The notes under the pieces were generated by a model. It was not told the origin of the DNA. It saw only the letters and a list, made by a program, of their open reading frames with translations, and made no database searches. A DNA stretch of 64,000 bases, taken from NCBI RefSeq assembly GCF_009363255.1, contig NZ_CP045318.1:3461501-3525500 (forward strand), written 5' to 3'. Of the stretch, positions 26,210 to 36,349 are shown one piece after another; position 1 is the first letter of the stretch; each line of letters opens with the position of its first letter. The position numbers were made by a program, and so were the translations under genes. This DNA is from Roseivivax sp. THAF197b (GTDB lineage Bacteria > Pseudomonadota > Alphaproteobacteria > Rhodobacterales > Rhodobacteraceae).

Positions 26210-27388
26210 TCATTCGAAGGCTGTGCAGCGGGCTTCCCCGCGATCGAGGCCCAGCGTGTCGAGCTCGTTCACCTGGTGCAGGAACCCTTCGAGCGGGGCT
26301 TGGGCAACGAGCGCGCGGGGATGCACGATGGGGATGGGCTGGCGCAGCTGGCCGTTCCAGGGGCGGAAGGTCATCGGGCGGCCGAGAAAGCCTGCCAGTT
26401 CAAAATCCGGGCCGAGGATATAGCTGCGCAACGTCTCGGCGTCGGCGCTGCCGGTCCGCGTGACGGCCTCGCCGAGGCTGCGCATCGCGGCCCATGCGGC
26501 ATAGTCGCGGGGCGCCATCGCCCGGTCTGCCGCATCGGTGAAGCGCGATTGCAGCTGCGCCGCCCCCCATTGTTCGACCACGGGCGCCCAGCCTTTGGCG
26601 GTCAGCCCTTCCGAGCCCGCGACGGGCCGCGGCACCCATGTGTTGTAGAGGATGTAGCGGCCGAAATCGTGCCGTTCATCGGCGACGAGCAGGATGTCGT
26701 AGTCGCCCAGAGCCTGGGTCAGCAACGGCACCTCGGCGGAGGCGGAGCGGCGCATATCCGCATCGAAGGTCCAGTCGGTTTCGGCTGAAAGCGCCATCCC
26801 GAATTTCGTGAGCGACGCCTTCAACGCGGCCGCATAGGCCTGATCCTCGGGCGTCTGCCCGGCCACGAGCGCGATCTCGTCCCAGCGCTTGGTCCGCAGC
26901 ATCTGCGCCAGCGCATCGGTGCGCATGGCGTAGGACGGCACGGAATGCAGAAGGTTCGCGCGGCATTCTTCCGCGCGGAGCGCCGTCTCCTGTGCTGCGA
27001 CATTGATCAGGAGCGCGGGATTGCCTGCCGCCTGAGCGGCATCGGCAGCGGCCAGCACCTGTTCGGCGGGCGCGTCGAGCAGGATGAGATCTGTTTGCTC
27101 CATGGCTTGCGACAGCGCCGCCGACCAATCGGCGTCGGGGTCCACATCCTGCACATCGAGGCTCCAGTCCTGACCCAGGAACCGGCCCGTCGTGGCATTG
27201 TCGGCAAGGCCGAGCCTCGCGCCCGCGACGCCCAGATCCTCCGGGCGCGGATCGAGGTTCGACAGGGTCGGCGGCGGTGGCACGATCTGGCGCAGATACA
27301 CGACCTCGACCGCGACCGACTCCTGCGCGCGGGCGGGCATGGCCCAAAGCATCAGCCCGATCAGGGCCATTCGAACCATCTGCTGCAT
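26210..27388 (-). CDS. ABC-transporter-type binding protein, PQQ-catabolism associated
   Basis: 392-residue exported protein with the type I periplasmic binding fold (branched-chain amino acid receptor class), beginning with a signal peptide (MALIGLMLWAMPARAQ). Segments such as AEQVLAAADAAQAAGNPALLINVAAQ and WDEIALVAGQTPEDQAYA fit the two Rossmann-like lobes. Members of this family sit in PQQ alcohol dehydrogenase clusters, often with an ABC exporter-like pair that is absent here. The ligand is unknown; lanthanide complexes, PQQ or alcohol-derived products have all to be considered. It is first in the minus-strand series and divergent from the cytochrome gene. Confidence 0.8.
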   Translation of the reverse strand: MQQMVRMALIGLMLWAMPARAQESVAVEVVYLRQIVPPPPTLSNLDPRPEDLGVAGARLGLADNATTGRFLGQDWSLDVQDVDPDADWSAALSQAMEQTDLILLDAPAEQVLAAADAAQAAGNPALLINVAAQETALRAEECRANLLHSVPSYAMRTDALAQMLRTKRWDEIALVAGQTPEDQAYAAALKASLTKFGMALSAETDWTFDADMRRSASAEVPLLTQALGDYDILLVADERHDFGRYILYNTWVPRPVAGSEGLTAKGWAPVVEQWGAAQLQSRFTDAADRAMAPRDYAAWAAMRSLGEAVTRTGSADAETLRSYILGPDFELAGFLGRPMTFRPWNGQLRQPIPIVHPRALVAQAPLEGFLHQVNELDTLGLDRGEARCTAFE

Positions 27389-27438
27389 CTGCGATCCCCC
27401 TCCGGGAGGGAGGCTAACGATGCGCCCAGCCCGCAAAA

Positions 27439-27447
27439 TACGACCAA
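27439..27447 (+). promoter_or_regulatory. Shared promoter motif TACGACCAA, copy 2
   Basis: ATACGACCAATG in the 176-base divergent region ends its nine-base core exactly 118 bases before the cytochrome c-550 ATG, matching copy 1 in front of the dehydrogenase. It also lies 51 bases upstream of the minus-strand binding-protein start, so one site could serve both directions. Confidence 0.5.
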
Positions 27448-27564
27448 TGTCGCGGGCCTCCGGGCCCGGGGAAGGACGAAAGTCCAATAGGGCGGCGCCG
27501 GGGCGCTGCCCTACACAGGAAGGCGAGCACATGCACCCCGACAGGCTCAAAGGGAGGACCCCCA

Positions 27565-28245
27565 ATGACCACGATGATCCGTTCAACACTCGCCGCCGTT
27601 CTTGCCCTTGGCGCGGGCGCCACGCTGGCCTTCGCCCATGGCGATGTGGCCCCACAGCCCGTCGATACCGGCAACCTGCCCGAGCTGGGCGAGGAATGGC
27701 TGACCGAGAACCCCTATCGCGCCGAAGCCGCGGGCGAAGAGGTCTGGGCCGAAGCCGTGCGGATCGGCGCCTCGGGCTACAACCAGAATTGCGCGCGCTG
27801 TCACGGGCTCGAGGTGATCTCGGGCGGGCTGGCGCCCGATCTGCGCTTCCTCGAAGCCGAGGAATACGGCGATGAGTGGTACATGGAGCGCTTCATCCAC
27901 GGCTATACCCAGAACGGCATCACCAAGATGCCCGCTTTCGGGGAGCTTCTCGGCCAGGAAGCCGCCTGGGCCATCCGCACCTATGTCGAAACGCGCCCCG
28001 ATGGTGACAGCCTAGATGCTTTCGCTGCCGAGCTGGCCGAGATGCGCGACGCGCTGGAGGCGGGCAGTGCCGATGTGACCGCGACGCAAGCCCGCCTGGC
28101 CGAGATCGCGGGCGAGATCGACACCATGTCAGGCGCCCCCATCGCCGACAGCATCGCCTATCGCGCCGCCAACCAGCTGGCCGCAGGCGCGTCCCAGGAC
28201 AAGGCCGCGGAGACGCTGACCATCGGCCTTTCGGCGGCGAACTGA
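27565..28245 (+). CDS. pedF: Cytochrome c-550, PedF-like
   Basis: 226-residue periplasmic c-type cytochrome and the likely electron acceptor of the PQQ dehydrogenase. A signal peptide (LAAVLALGAGATLAFAHG) precedes one heme site NCARCHG; the distal methionine is probably in ITKMPAFGELL. The region after about residue 155 is a helical tail (DALEAGSADVTATQARLAEIAGEID) typical of the PedF type. GGGAGG precedes the ATG. It is followed after two bases by the XoxJ-like gene, and carries the shared TACGACCAA motif 118 bases upstream. Confidence 0.88.
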   Translation: MTTMIRSTLAAVLALGAGATLAFAHGDVAPQPVDTGNLPELGEEWLTENPYRAEAAGEEVWAEAVRIGASGYNQNCARCHGLEVISGGLAPDLRFLEAEEYGDEWYMERFIHGYTQNGITKMPAFGELLGQEAAWAIRTYVETRPDGDSLDAFAAELAEMRDALEAGSADVTATQARLAEIAGEIDTMSGAPIADSIAYRAANQLAAGASQDKAAETLTIGLSAAN

Positions 28246-28247
28246 CC

Positions 28248-29159
28248 ATGCGGCATCCGGTCCTTCGGGGTCTGATCCTTGCGGCGGCGGCGGTCTTCGG
28301 GCTGGCCGCCGCGCCTGTTTCCGCCTCCGACCCCTGCGCCGATTACATCCCCCAGCCCAAACCGCAGAACACCGCGCGCGATTATGTCGGTCAAAGCATC
28401 GACGAGATCCGCGAGCGCGGTTTCATGACCTTTGCCCTTTATGAGGATTACCCGCCCTATTCCTGGGAAGAGGCAGGCCAGCCGCGCGGCATCGATGTGG
28501 ACCTCGCCCGGATCATCGCGGAGTTCGCAGGCGTCGAGGCGCGGTTCAACTTCATCACCGCGGGCGAGAACCTCGATGCGGATCTGCGCAACCACATCTG
28601 GAAAGGCCCGCTCGTGGGTGGGGCGGTCTCGAACGTGATGATGCGCGTGCCCTACGATTCGGCCTTCACCTGCCGGGTCGAGCAGGTCAGCTTCGGCGGC
28701 GTCTATGCCGAGGAAAGCATCGCGATTGCCTATGACCGTGCGCAATACCCCGAGGAAAAGCCTGTGCCCGCGTATTTCCGGTTCGATACGGTCGCGGTGG
28801 AGAACGACGCCATCGCTGATTTCTACCTGTCGAATTTCGCGGGCGGGCAATTGCAGCGCGGCATCCGGCGCTTTCCCAGCATGGAAGCCGCGATGGGCGC
28901 GCTGCGCGACGGTGAGACGATGGCCGCGATGGGGCCGCGCGCGCAGCTCGAATACGGCGCCGATGACGGCGTGGGCATCCATGAGCCGCCGCTGGCGGGC
29001 TTTGCCAAGGCGCGGTGGAAGCTGGGCGTCGCGGTGCATTTCTCGTGGAAGCCGCTTTATTACGAGGTCACCGATGCCCTCTCCGCCGCGCTGGCCGATG
29101 GCCGGATCGCGGCGGTCTATGAAAGCTATGGGCTGACGCATCAGCCGCCCCAGTGGTGA
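28248..29159 (+). CDS. xoxJ: Quinoprotein-associated periplasmic protein, XoxJ/MoxJ-like
   Basis: 303-residue exported protein of the family-3 solute-binding fold. A signal peptide (LILAAAAVFGLAAAPVSASD) is followed by the lobe pattern FALYEDYPPYSWEEAGQPRG and IDVDLARIIAEFAG. MoxJ/XoxJ proteins share this fold but lack a transport function; structural work on XoxJ suggests that they help activate the dehydrogenase. The gene begins two bases after the cytochrome stop, the usual cytochrome-J order of lanthanide dehydrogenase operons. A genuine amino acid binding protein is the alternative, less likely in this context. Confidence 0.85.
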   Translation: MRHPVLRGLILAAAAVFGLAAAPVSASDPCADYIPQPKPQNTARDYVGQSIDEIRERGFMTFALYEDYPPYSWEEAGQPRGIDVDLARIIAEFAGVEARFNFITAGENLDADLRNHIWKGPLVGGAVSNVMMRVPYDSAFTCRVEQVSFGGVYAEESIAIAYDRAQYPEEKPVPAYFRFDTVAVENDAIADFYLSNFAGGQLQRGIRRFPSMEAAMGALRDGETMAAMGPRAQLEYGADDGVGIHEPPLAGFAKARWKLGVAVHFSWKPLYYEVTDALSAALADGRIAAVYESYGLTHQPPQW

Positions 29160-29223
29160 GGGGCGACCGATGAAAGTTGAGCCGTGAAGGCTGGGGGCCG
29201 GGCGCGTCCCGGCCCGGCCGCCC

Positions 29224-30396
29224 CTATTGCAGATCGCTGAAGGCCGCTTTCAGGCGTTCCGCGGCCTCGACCACCCGGACGCGCTGCGTGGCGATGTTGA
29301 AGCGCAGGAACTCCTCGCCGCCCTTGCCGAAGGTGGGGCCATGATTGACGGCGATCTTCGCCTGCCCCTCGATCCGGTCCAGCACCTCCCTATGGCTCAT
29401 GCCGGTGCCTTCGAAATCGACCCAACTGAGATACGTGGCCTCGAGCCGCATGGAATGCACGCCCGGGATCTCGTCGACCGCGGCATCCAGAATGCGGCGA
29501 TTGCCGTCGAGATATTCGCAGAGCGCATTGACCCATTCCGCCCCTTGCGGCGAATAGGCGGCTGTGACCATGCGCAGGCCGAACAGGCCCGGCGACATGC
29601 CCAAGCCCGCCATGCGTTGCCCGAAGGCCTTGCGCAACGCCGGGTCGGGAATGATGACATTGCCGATATGCGCGCCCGCGATGTTGAAGGTCTTTGTGGC
29701 CGCCGTCATCATCACCAACCGGTCGCGGATCCCGTGATCCACCGTGTCGAAGGCGATATGGCGATGCCCCGGCATGACCAGATCCGCGTGGATTTCGTCC
29801 GAGACGAGGATCAGATCGTGCCGTTCTGCAAAGGCGGCGAGCCCCTTCAGCTCCGCCTCGGTCCAGCAGCGCCCGCCGGGATTGTGCGGCGAGCAGAGCA
29901 TGACCATCTTCTCGCGTCCGGTCATCATCGCGTCATAGGCGTCGAAATCCATCTCGTAGCGGTCGTGATTGCGCACGAGCGGGCATTCCACCACCTCCCG
30001 GCCCGCACTCCGAATGACGCGGGCAAAAGCGTGGTAGACCGGCGTGAAGAGCACGACGCCATCGCCGGGCTCGGTCCAGGTATCGATGCACATGGCGGTG
30101 CCGTTGACCAACCCGTGGGTCGTGAAGATCCACGAGGGATCGACCTGCCAGCCATGCCGCTCTTGCATCCACCAGGTGATCGCGTCGCGATAGGCATCGT
30201 CCGGGCCCGGATAGCCGTAGACGCCATGATCGAGCAGCCCGTGCAGGCTGTCCTGCACCACGCGCGGCGGACGGAAATCCATATCCGCGACCCACATCGC
30301 GATGCCGTCTTCGGGGGAGACGCCGTACGCCTGCTCCATCGCGTCCCATTTGGCACAGCCCGTGCCGCGGCGGTCGATCATCTCGTCGAAATTCAA
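29224..30396 (-). CDS. PLP-dependent aminotransferase/C-S lyase, MalY/PatB family
   Basis: 390-residue fold-type I PLP enzyme. Family marks: MWVADMDFRPP near the N-terminus, CSPHNPGGRCWTEAEL, SDEIHADLV and the PLP lysine in TAATKTFNIAG. MalY/PatB proteins usually cleave cystathionine or other cysteine S-conjugates. The start is TTG at 30396: AGGAG lies seven bases upstream and the protein then begins with the family-typical NFDEMIDRRGT; the first ATG is five codons later and has no ribosome site at proper spacing. It stands alone between the PQQ cluster and the deformylase operon, with which it is divergent. Confidence 0.88.
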   Translation of the reverse strand: MNFDEMIDRRGTGCAKWDAMEQAYGVSPEDGIAMWVADMDFRPPRVVQDSLHGLLDHGVYGYPGPDDAYRDAITWWMQERHGWQVDPSWIFTTHGLVNGTAMCIDTWTEPGDGVVLFTPVYHAFARVIRSAGREVVECPLVRNHDRYEMDFDAYDAMMTGREKMVMLCSPHNPGGRCWTEAELKGLAAFAERHDLILVSDEIHADLVMPGHRHIAFDTVDHGIRDRLVMMTAATKTFNIAGAHIGNVIIPDPALRKAFGQRMAGLGMSPGLFGLRMVTAAYSPQGAEWVNALCEYLDGNRRILDAAVDEIPGVHSMRLEATYLSWVDFEGTGMSHREVLDRIEGQAKIAVNHGPTFGKGGEEFLRFNIATQRVRVVEAAERLKAAFSDLQ

Positions 30397-30505
30397 GGAA
30401 GGTCTCCTGGCTGCATTTTGACGGCACGCTAATACGTGACGCGCTGGCGACAAGCCTCGTCTGCGCGATATTGCACGAAGGCCCGCCATCGCCTACATCG
30501 CAGGC

Positions 30506-31024
30506 ATGAAACGGCCCATTCTGATCCACCCCGATCCGCGCCTGAAAAAGGTCTGTCCCTCCGTCGAGGACCTGACCGACGAGTTGCGCGCGCTCGCGGA
30601 TGATATGCTCGAGACGATGTATGACGCGCCGGGGATCGGCCTTGCCGCCCCGCAAGTGGGTGTGCTGTCCCGGCTGATCGTGCTGGATTGCGAAAAGGGT
30701 GAAGACGCGACGCCGAAGCCCGTCGTGATGTTCAATCCCGAGGTCAAGGCGTCCTCGGACGAGATGAGCGTCTACGAGGAAGGCTGCCTGTCCATCCCCG
30801 ACCAATATGCCGATGTGGAGCGTCCGCGCGAAGTGACGGTGAGCTGGCTCGACCGGGACGGCAAGCTGCAGGAACAGACATTCGACGGGCTCTGGGCCAC
30901 CTGCGTGCAGCATGAGATCGACCATCTCGATGGCAAGCTCTTCATCGATTATCTGAAGCCGCTGAAGCGCCAGATGATCACCCGCAAGATGCAGAAGCTC
31001 AAGCGAGAGATGGCGCGCGCGTGA
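30506..31024 (+). CDS. def: Peptide deformylase (active paralogue 1)
   Basis: 172-residue metalloenzyme removing the N-formyl group from new proteins at the ribosome. All three motifs are intact: GIGLAAPQ (residues 43-50), EGCLS (92-96, metal Cys) and HEIDH (136-140, two metal His and catalytic Glu). The length and the C-terminal basic helix are those of type I bacterial enzymes. This is the housekeeping copy. It heads a four-gene overlapping operon with two further deformylase-like genes and an MBL-fold hydrolase; its stop overlaps the next GTG (GTGA). Confidence 0.96.
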   Translation: MKRPILIHPDPRLKKVCPSVEDLTDELRALADDMLETMYDAPGIGLAAPQVGVLSRLIVLDCEKGEDATPKPVVMFNPEVKASSDEMSVYEEGCLSIPDQYADVERPREVTVSWLDRDGKLQEQTFDGLWATCVQHEIDHLDGKLFIDYLKPLKRQMITRKMQKLKREMARA

Positions 31025-31515
31025 GCATCCGCGCGATCCTGACCTGGCCCGATGAGCGGCTCACCCAAGCCTGTGCGCCCGTGGGCGACGCTGCGAGCTG
31101 CGACACGCTCGTGACCGACCTGTTCGAGACGATGTATGACGCACCCGGTCGCGGCCTTGCCGCGCCGCAGGTCGGCGTGATGAGCCGGGTCTTCGTCATG
31201 GATGCGGGCTGGAAGGACGGCGAGATGACGCCGCGCGCCTGTATCGACCCGGAAATCCTCTGGTCGTCCGAGGAACTGGCCCGAAACGACGAGGGCTGCC
31301 TGTCCATCCCGGGCATCACCGTCAGCGTCGAGCGTCCCGCGCGCATCCGGCTGGCCTACACGACACCGGGCGGGGAGCGGATCGAGGCCGATCTTGCCGG
31401 CGCCGAGGCGCTGATCGCGCAGCACGAGCTCGATCACCTCGACGGGCGCGTGACCTTCGACCGGCTGTCCCCCGACGCCCGCAGCGCCGCCCTTTCGGAA
31501 TATTCCGGCGCATGA
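31021..31515 (+). CDS. def: Peptide deformylase paralogue 2
   Basis: 164 residues. EGCLS (91-95) and HELDH (135-139) are intact, so metal binding and catalysis should work. The first motif reads GRGLAAPQ, with Arg in place of the usual Ile/Val at the S1' side of the pocket. It starts with GTG overlapping the previous stop. The C-terminus is shorter than in paralogue 1 and lacks the long basic helix, so ribosome binding may differ. A changed substrate range or a regulatory role is inferred. Confidence 0.88.
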   Translation: MSIRAILTWPDERLTQACAPVGDAASCDTLVTDLFETMYDAPGRGLAAPQVGVMSRVFVMDAGWKDGEMTPRACIDPEILWSSEELARNDEGCLSIPGITVSVERPARIRLAYTTPGGERIEADLAGAEALIAQHELDHLDGRVTFDRLSPDARSAALSEYSGA

Positions 31516-32006
31516 GCCCGCGTCCGATCCTGCGCTGGCCCGACAAGCGATTGCGGATGGCAGCGGCCCCGGTCGCGGCCATCACCGACGAGATCCGCGC
31601 GATCTGGGACGACATGATCGACACGATGGATGCCATGCCCGGCGTCGGCCTCGCGGCACCGCAGATCGGCGTGATGCAGCGCCTCGCAGTGGTCGATGCC
31701 TCGGACGAACGCGGTCAGGCGGTGCGCATGGCCAATCCCGAAGTTCTGCATGCCAGTGTCAAGCTGCGCGAGCACGAGGAAGCCAGCCCCTGCCTGCCGG
31801 GCGTTTCCGCCAAGCTCATGCGTCCGCGCGCCGTCACCATCCGCTTCCTCGATGAGACCGGCGCGGAGCGGGAGCAGGATTTCGTCGGACTTTGGGCCAC
31901 CTCGGTGCAGCACCAGATCGACCATCTGAACGGCAAGCTCTTCGTGCATCACCTGTCGAAGACCAAGCGAGACATGCTGATCCGCAAGGCGCAGAAGCGT
32001 GGCTGA
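31512..32006 (+). CDS. Degenerate peptide deformylase-like protein
   Basis: 164 residues, clearly homologous to its two neighbours (GVGLAAPQ at 44-51; VGLWATSVQH near the active site). The catalytic glutamate is replaced: the HExxH motif reads H134-Q135-I-D-H138. The second motif EGCLS has become SPCLPG, keeping only the metal-binding Cys94. The metal may still bind, but deformylation should be abolished or very weak, as Gln at this position kills the E. coli enzyme. The frame is intact and overlaps both neighbours, so it is maintained as a protein rather than a pseudogene. Confidence 0.9.
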   Translation: MSPRPILRWPDKRLRMAAAPVAAITDEIRAIWDDMIDTMDAMPGVGLAAPQIGVMQRLAVVDASDERGQAVRMANPEVLHASVKLREHEEASPCLPGVSAKLMRPRAVTIRFLDETGAEREQDFVGLWATSVQHQIDHLNGKLFVHHLSKTKRDMLIRKAQKRG

Positions 32007-32856
32007 CGCGGCAGGATCGGTGGCCATCCTCGGGGTCAAGGGCGGCCCCGCGATCCGCCCCGGATCCTCGATGCCCACGGCGCTTCTGGTACAGATGGGT
32101 GGGGCGAGGCTTCTGGTCGATGCGGGTCTGGGTGCGGCGCGCGGTGTCTGCGATCAGGGCGTGGCGCTGACCGCGCTCGACGGGATCGTCATCACGCATC
32201 TGCATTCCGATCATTACCTCGAACTGGGCCCGCTTCTGCACACGGCCTGGACCGCGGGTCTGAAGCGCGAAATCCCTGTCTGGGGGCCGCGCGGCTTGGC
32301 CGCCTACTGGCAGCATTTCCTCGCCTCCATGGCCTTCGATATCGAGCTCCGGATCGAAGACGAAGGGCGCCGTCTGCTCTCTGACCTGGTCCGCATCCAC
32401 GAGATGCCTGACGAGATCGTGTTGGGCAGCCTCGCCGTGACGGCAACGCTGAACCACCACCCACCGCTCTCAGAAAGCTATGCGCTGTCCTTCGCGGCAG
32501 GCAGCAAACGCGTCGTGTTCTCGGGCGATACCGCGCCCTTCGAGGGATGGGAGGTATTCTGCCGGGGCGCCGATCTTCTGATCCACGAAGCGATGCTTGA
32601 AGCCGGTGTCGATGCAACGCTCGCGAGCCTGCCCCACCATGCTCCGGAGCTCAGGACGCATATCCTGCGCTCCCACACGGAGGCCGCCGAGGTCGGACGG
32701 CTAGCCGCCGCGGCGGATGTGGGACATCTCGCCCTGATGCATTTCGTGCCGGAAGGGCTGAGCGGGTTTGGGCCTGAAATCTGGGAAAGCGAAGTTCGGC
32801 GCCACTATGCGGGCCTCCTTACGCTGGCCCGCGACGGTGTGCGTCTGACGCTCTGA
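31999..32856 (+). CDS. MBL-fold metallo-hydrolase (RNase Z/arylsulfatase-like)
   Basis: 285-residue cytoplasmic protein with the metallo-beta-lactamase fold. Metal motif THLHSDHYLE, later His in LNHHPPL, Asp in VFSGDTAPF and the final MHFVP are all in place for two metals. The pattern resembles the RNase Z/AtsA-like subgroup. No signal peptide. The start is GTG at 31999, inside the end of the deformylase-like gene (8-base overlap), which ties it to the same operon. The substrate cannot be read from sequence. Confidence 0.82.
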   Translation: MADAAGSVAILGVKGGPAIRPGSSMPTALLVQMGGARLLVDAGLGAARGVCDQGVALTALDGIVITHLHSDHYLELGPLLHTAWTAGLKREIPVWGPRGLAAYWQHFLASMAFDIELRIEDEGRRLLSDLVRIHEMPDEIVLGSLAVTATLNHHPPLSESYALSFAAGSKRVVFSGDTAPFEGWEVFCRGADLLIHEAMLEAGVDATLASLPHHAPELRTHILRSHTEAAEVGRLAAAADVGHLALMHFVPEGLSGFGPEIWESEVRRHYAGLLTLARDGVRLTL

Positions 32857-32912
32857 CCGGCGCCTTTGGAAGCGCACATAACTTTCGCTACGGGCCAAAT
32901 CCCACCCCGTTG

Positions 32913-35001
<2,089 letters not shown>

Positions 35002-35048
35002 TCACATGAGCAGACGCGGCCTGTCAGCCGCAACGTGGCGTCACGCGC

Positions 35049-35108
35049 GAGGCGAGCCCGCAAGGGCTCGAGGAGCAGCTCCTCCGCCCGTGCGGGCGTC
35101 CTCGCCTC
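35049..35108 (-). terminator. Nested hairpin at the end of dnaJ
   Basis: GAGGCGA-GCCCGCA (35049-35062) can pair with TGCGGGC (35091-35097) and TCGCCTC (to 35108), with an inner near-perfect palindrome GAGGAGC-A-GCTCCTC (35070-35084). The outer arm overlaps the dnaJ stop codon. No T-run follows, so termination may need Rho, or the element protects the mRNA end. Confidence 0.45.
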
Positions 35109-36267
35109 AGCTTTTCATGCTGTCCCAGAAGCTTTTCACCGATTTGAAGAAGCTCTTGGATTCAGGGTTGTTGTCTTCGCTCAGCGCCTCGAACTCGCGC
35201 AGAAGTTCCTTCTGCTTCGAGGTCAGGTTGACCGGCGTCTCGACCGCCAGCTCGATGAACATGTCGCCCGGGGCACCGCCGCGCAGCGACGGCATGCCCT
35301 TGCCGCGAAGCCGCATCTGACGTCCCGATTGCGACCCGCCCGGGATCTTCACCCGGCTGCGACCGCCATCGATCGTCGGCACTTCGATATCGCCGCCAAG
35401 CGCCGCAGAGGTCATGGAGACCGGCACCCGGCAATGCAGATTGACATTGTCGCGCTCGAAGATCGGATGCTCGGCCACGTCGAGAAAGATATAGAGATCG
35501 CCCGGCGGCCCGCCGCGCATCCCGGCCTCACCTTCCCCGGCGAGACGGATCCGCGTGCCGGTCTCGACGCCCTTGGGAATGTTCACCGACAGGGCACGCT
35601 CTTTCTCGACCCGGCCCGCGCCATGGCATTCCTTGCACGGGTTCTTGACGATCTGGCCAAGCCCGGAACAAGTCGGGCAGGTCCGCTCGACCGTGAAGAA
35701 GCCCTGCGTTGCACGCACCTTTCCCATGCCCGAGCAGGTCGGACAGGTGGTGGGCTCCGCCCCGCCTTCCGCGCCGGAGCCGGAACAGGCGCCACAGGCC
35801 ACGGAGGTCGGCACGTTGATCGTCTTCTGCAGGCCCTCAAAGGCGTCTTCGAGCGTCACGCGCAGGTTGTAGCGCAGATCGGCGCCGCGCGCGGCGCGTT
35901 GACGCCCGCCCGGACCGGCACCGCGCCCACCCATGAAATCGCCGAACAGATCGTCGAACACGTCCGAGAAGGCGGAGGCGAAATCGCCCTGACCGCCACC
36001 GCCGAAACCGCCACCAGGACGACCACCGCCGCCCATGCCGCCTTCGAAGGCCGCGTGACCGAACCGGTCATAGGCCGCTTTCTTCTCGGCATCCTTCAGG
36101 ACGTCATAGGCCTCGTTGGCTTCCTTGAACTGCGCTTCGGCATCGGGATTGTCGGAATTGCGGTCGGGATGCAGTTCCTTCGCCTTCTGGCGATAGGCTT
36201 TCTTGATCTCGTCGGCCGATGCGCCCTTGGCCACGCCGAGCACGTCGTAATAGTCGCGTTTGGACAT
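35107..36267 (-). CDS. dnaJ: Chaperone DnaJ
   Basis: 386-residue type I J-protein, co-chaperone of DnaK. The J domain (about 1-70) has the HPD motif in [11 protein letters not shown] Gly/Phe-rich linker follows ([18 protein letters not shown]), then the zinc domain with four CxxCxGxG repeats ([32 protein letters not shown]), then the substrate-binding domain and dimerisation tail. AGGAGG is ideally placed before the ATG. It lies 82 bases after dnaK, with a hairpin between them, and should be made from the same heat-shock transcript. Confidence 0.97.
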   Translation of the reverse strand: MSKRDYYDVLGVAKGASADEIKKAYRQKAKELHPDRNSDNPDAEAQFKEANEAYDVLKDAEKKAAYDRFGHAAFEGGMGGGGRPGGGFGGGGQGDFASAFSDVFDDLFGDFMGGRGAGPGGRQRAARGADLRYNLRVTLEDAFEGLQKTINVPTSVACGACSGSGAEGGAEPTTCPTCSGMGKVRATQGFFTVERTCPTCSGLGQIVKNPCKECHGAGRVEKERALSVNIPKGVETGTRIRLAGEGEAGMRGGPPGDLYIFLDVAEHPIFERDNVNLHCRVPVSMTSAALGGDIEVPTIDGGRSRVKIPGGSQSGRQMRLRGKGMPSLRGGAPGDMFIELAVETPVNLTSKQKELLREFEALSEDNNPESKSFFKSVKSFWDSMKS

Positions 36268-36299
36268 TCATGCCCTCCTGACTTTGTCGGAACGTGAGA

Positions 36300-36326
36300 G
36301 GGCCGGCCCGGCATCCGGACCGGCCC
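36300..36326 (-). other. Intercistronic hairpin between dnaK and dnaJ
   Basis: GGGCCGG-C-CCGG (36300-36311) pairs with CCGG-A-CCGGCCC (36315-36326), eleven pairs with one mismatch and a CAT loop. Such a stem can stabilise the dnaK part of the message or reduce read-through, giving more DnaK than DnaJ. There is no T-run on the minus strand. Confidence 0.5.
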
Positions 36327-36349
36327 CTTCATCGGGTTCCGGGTCGATC

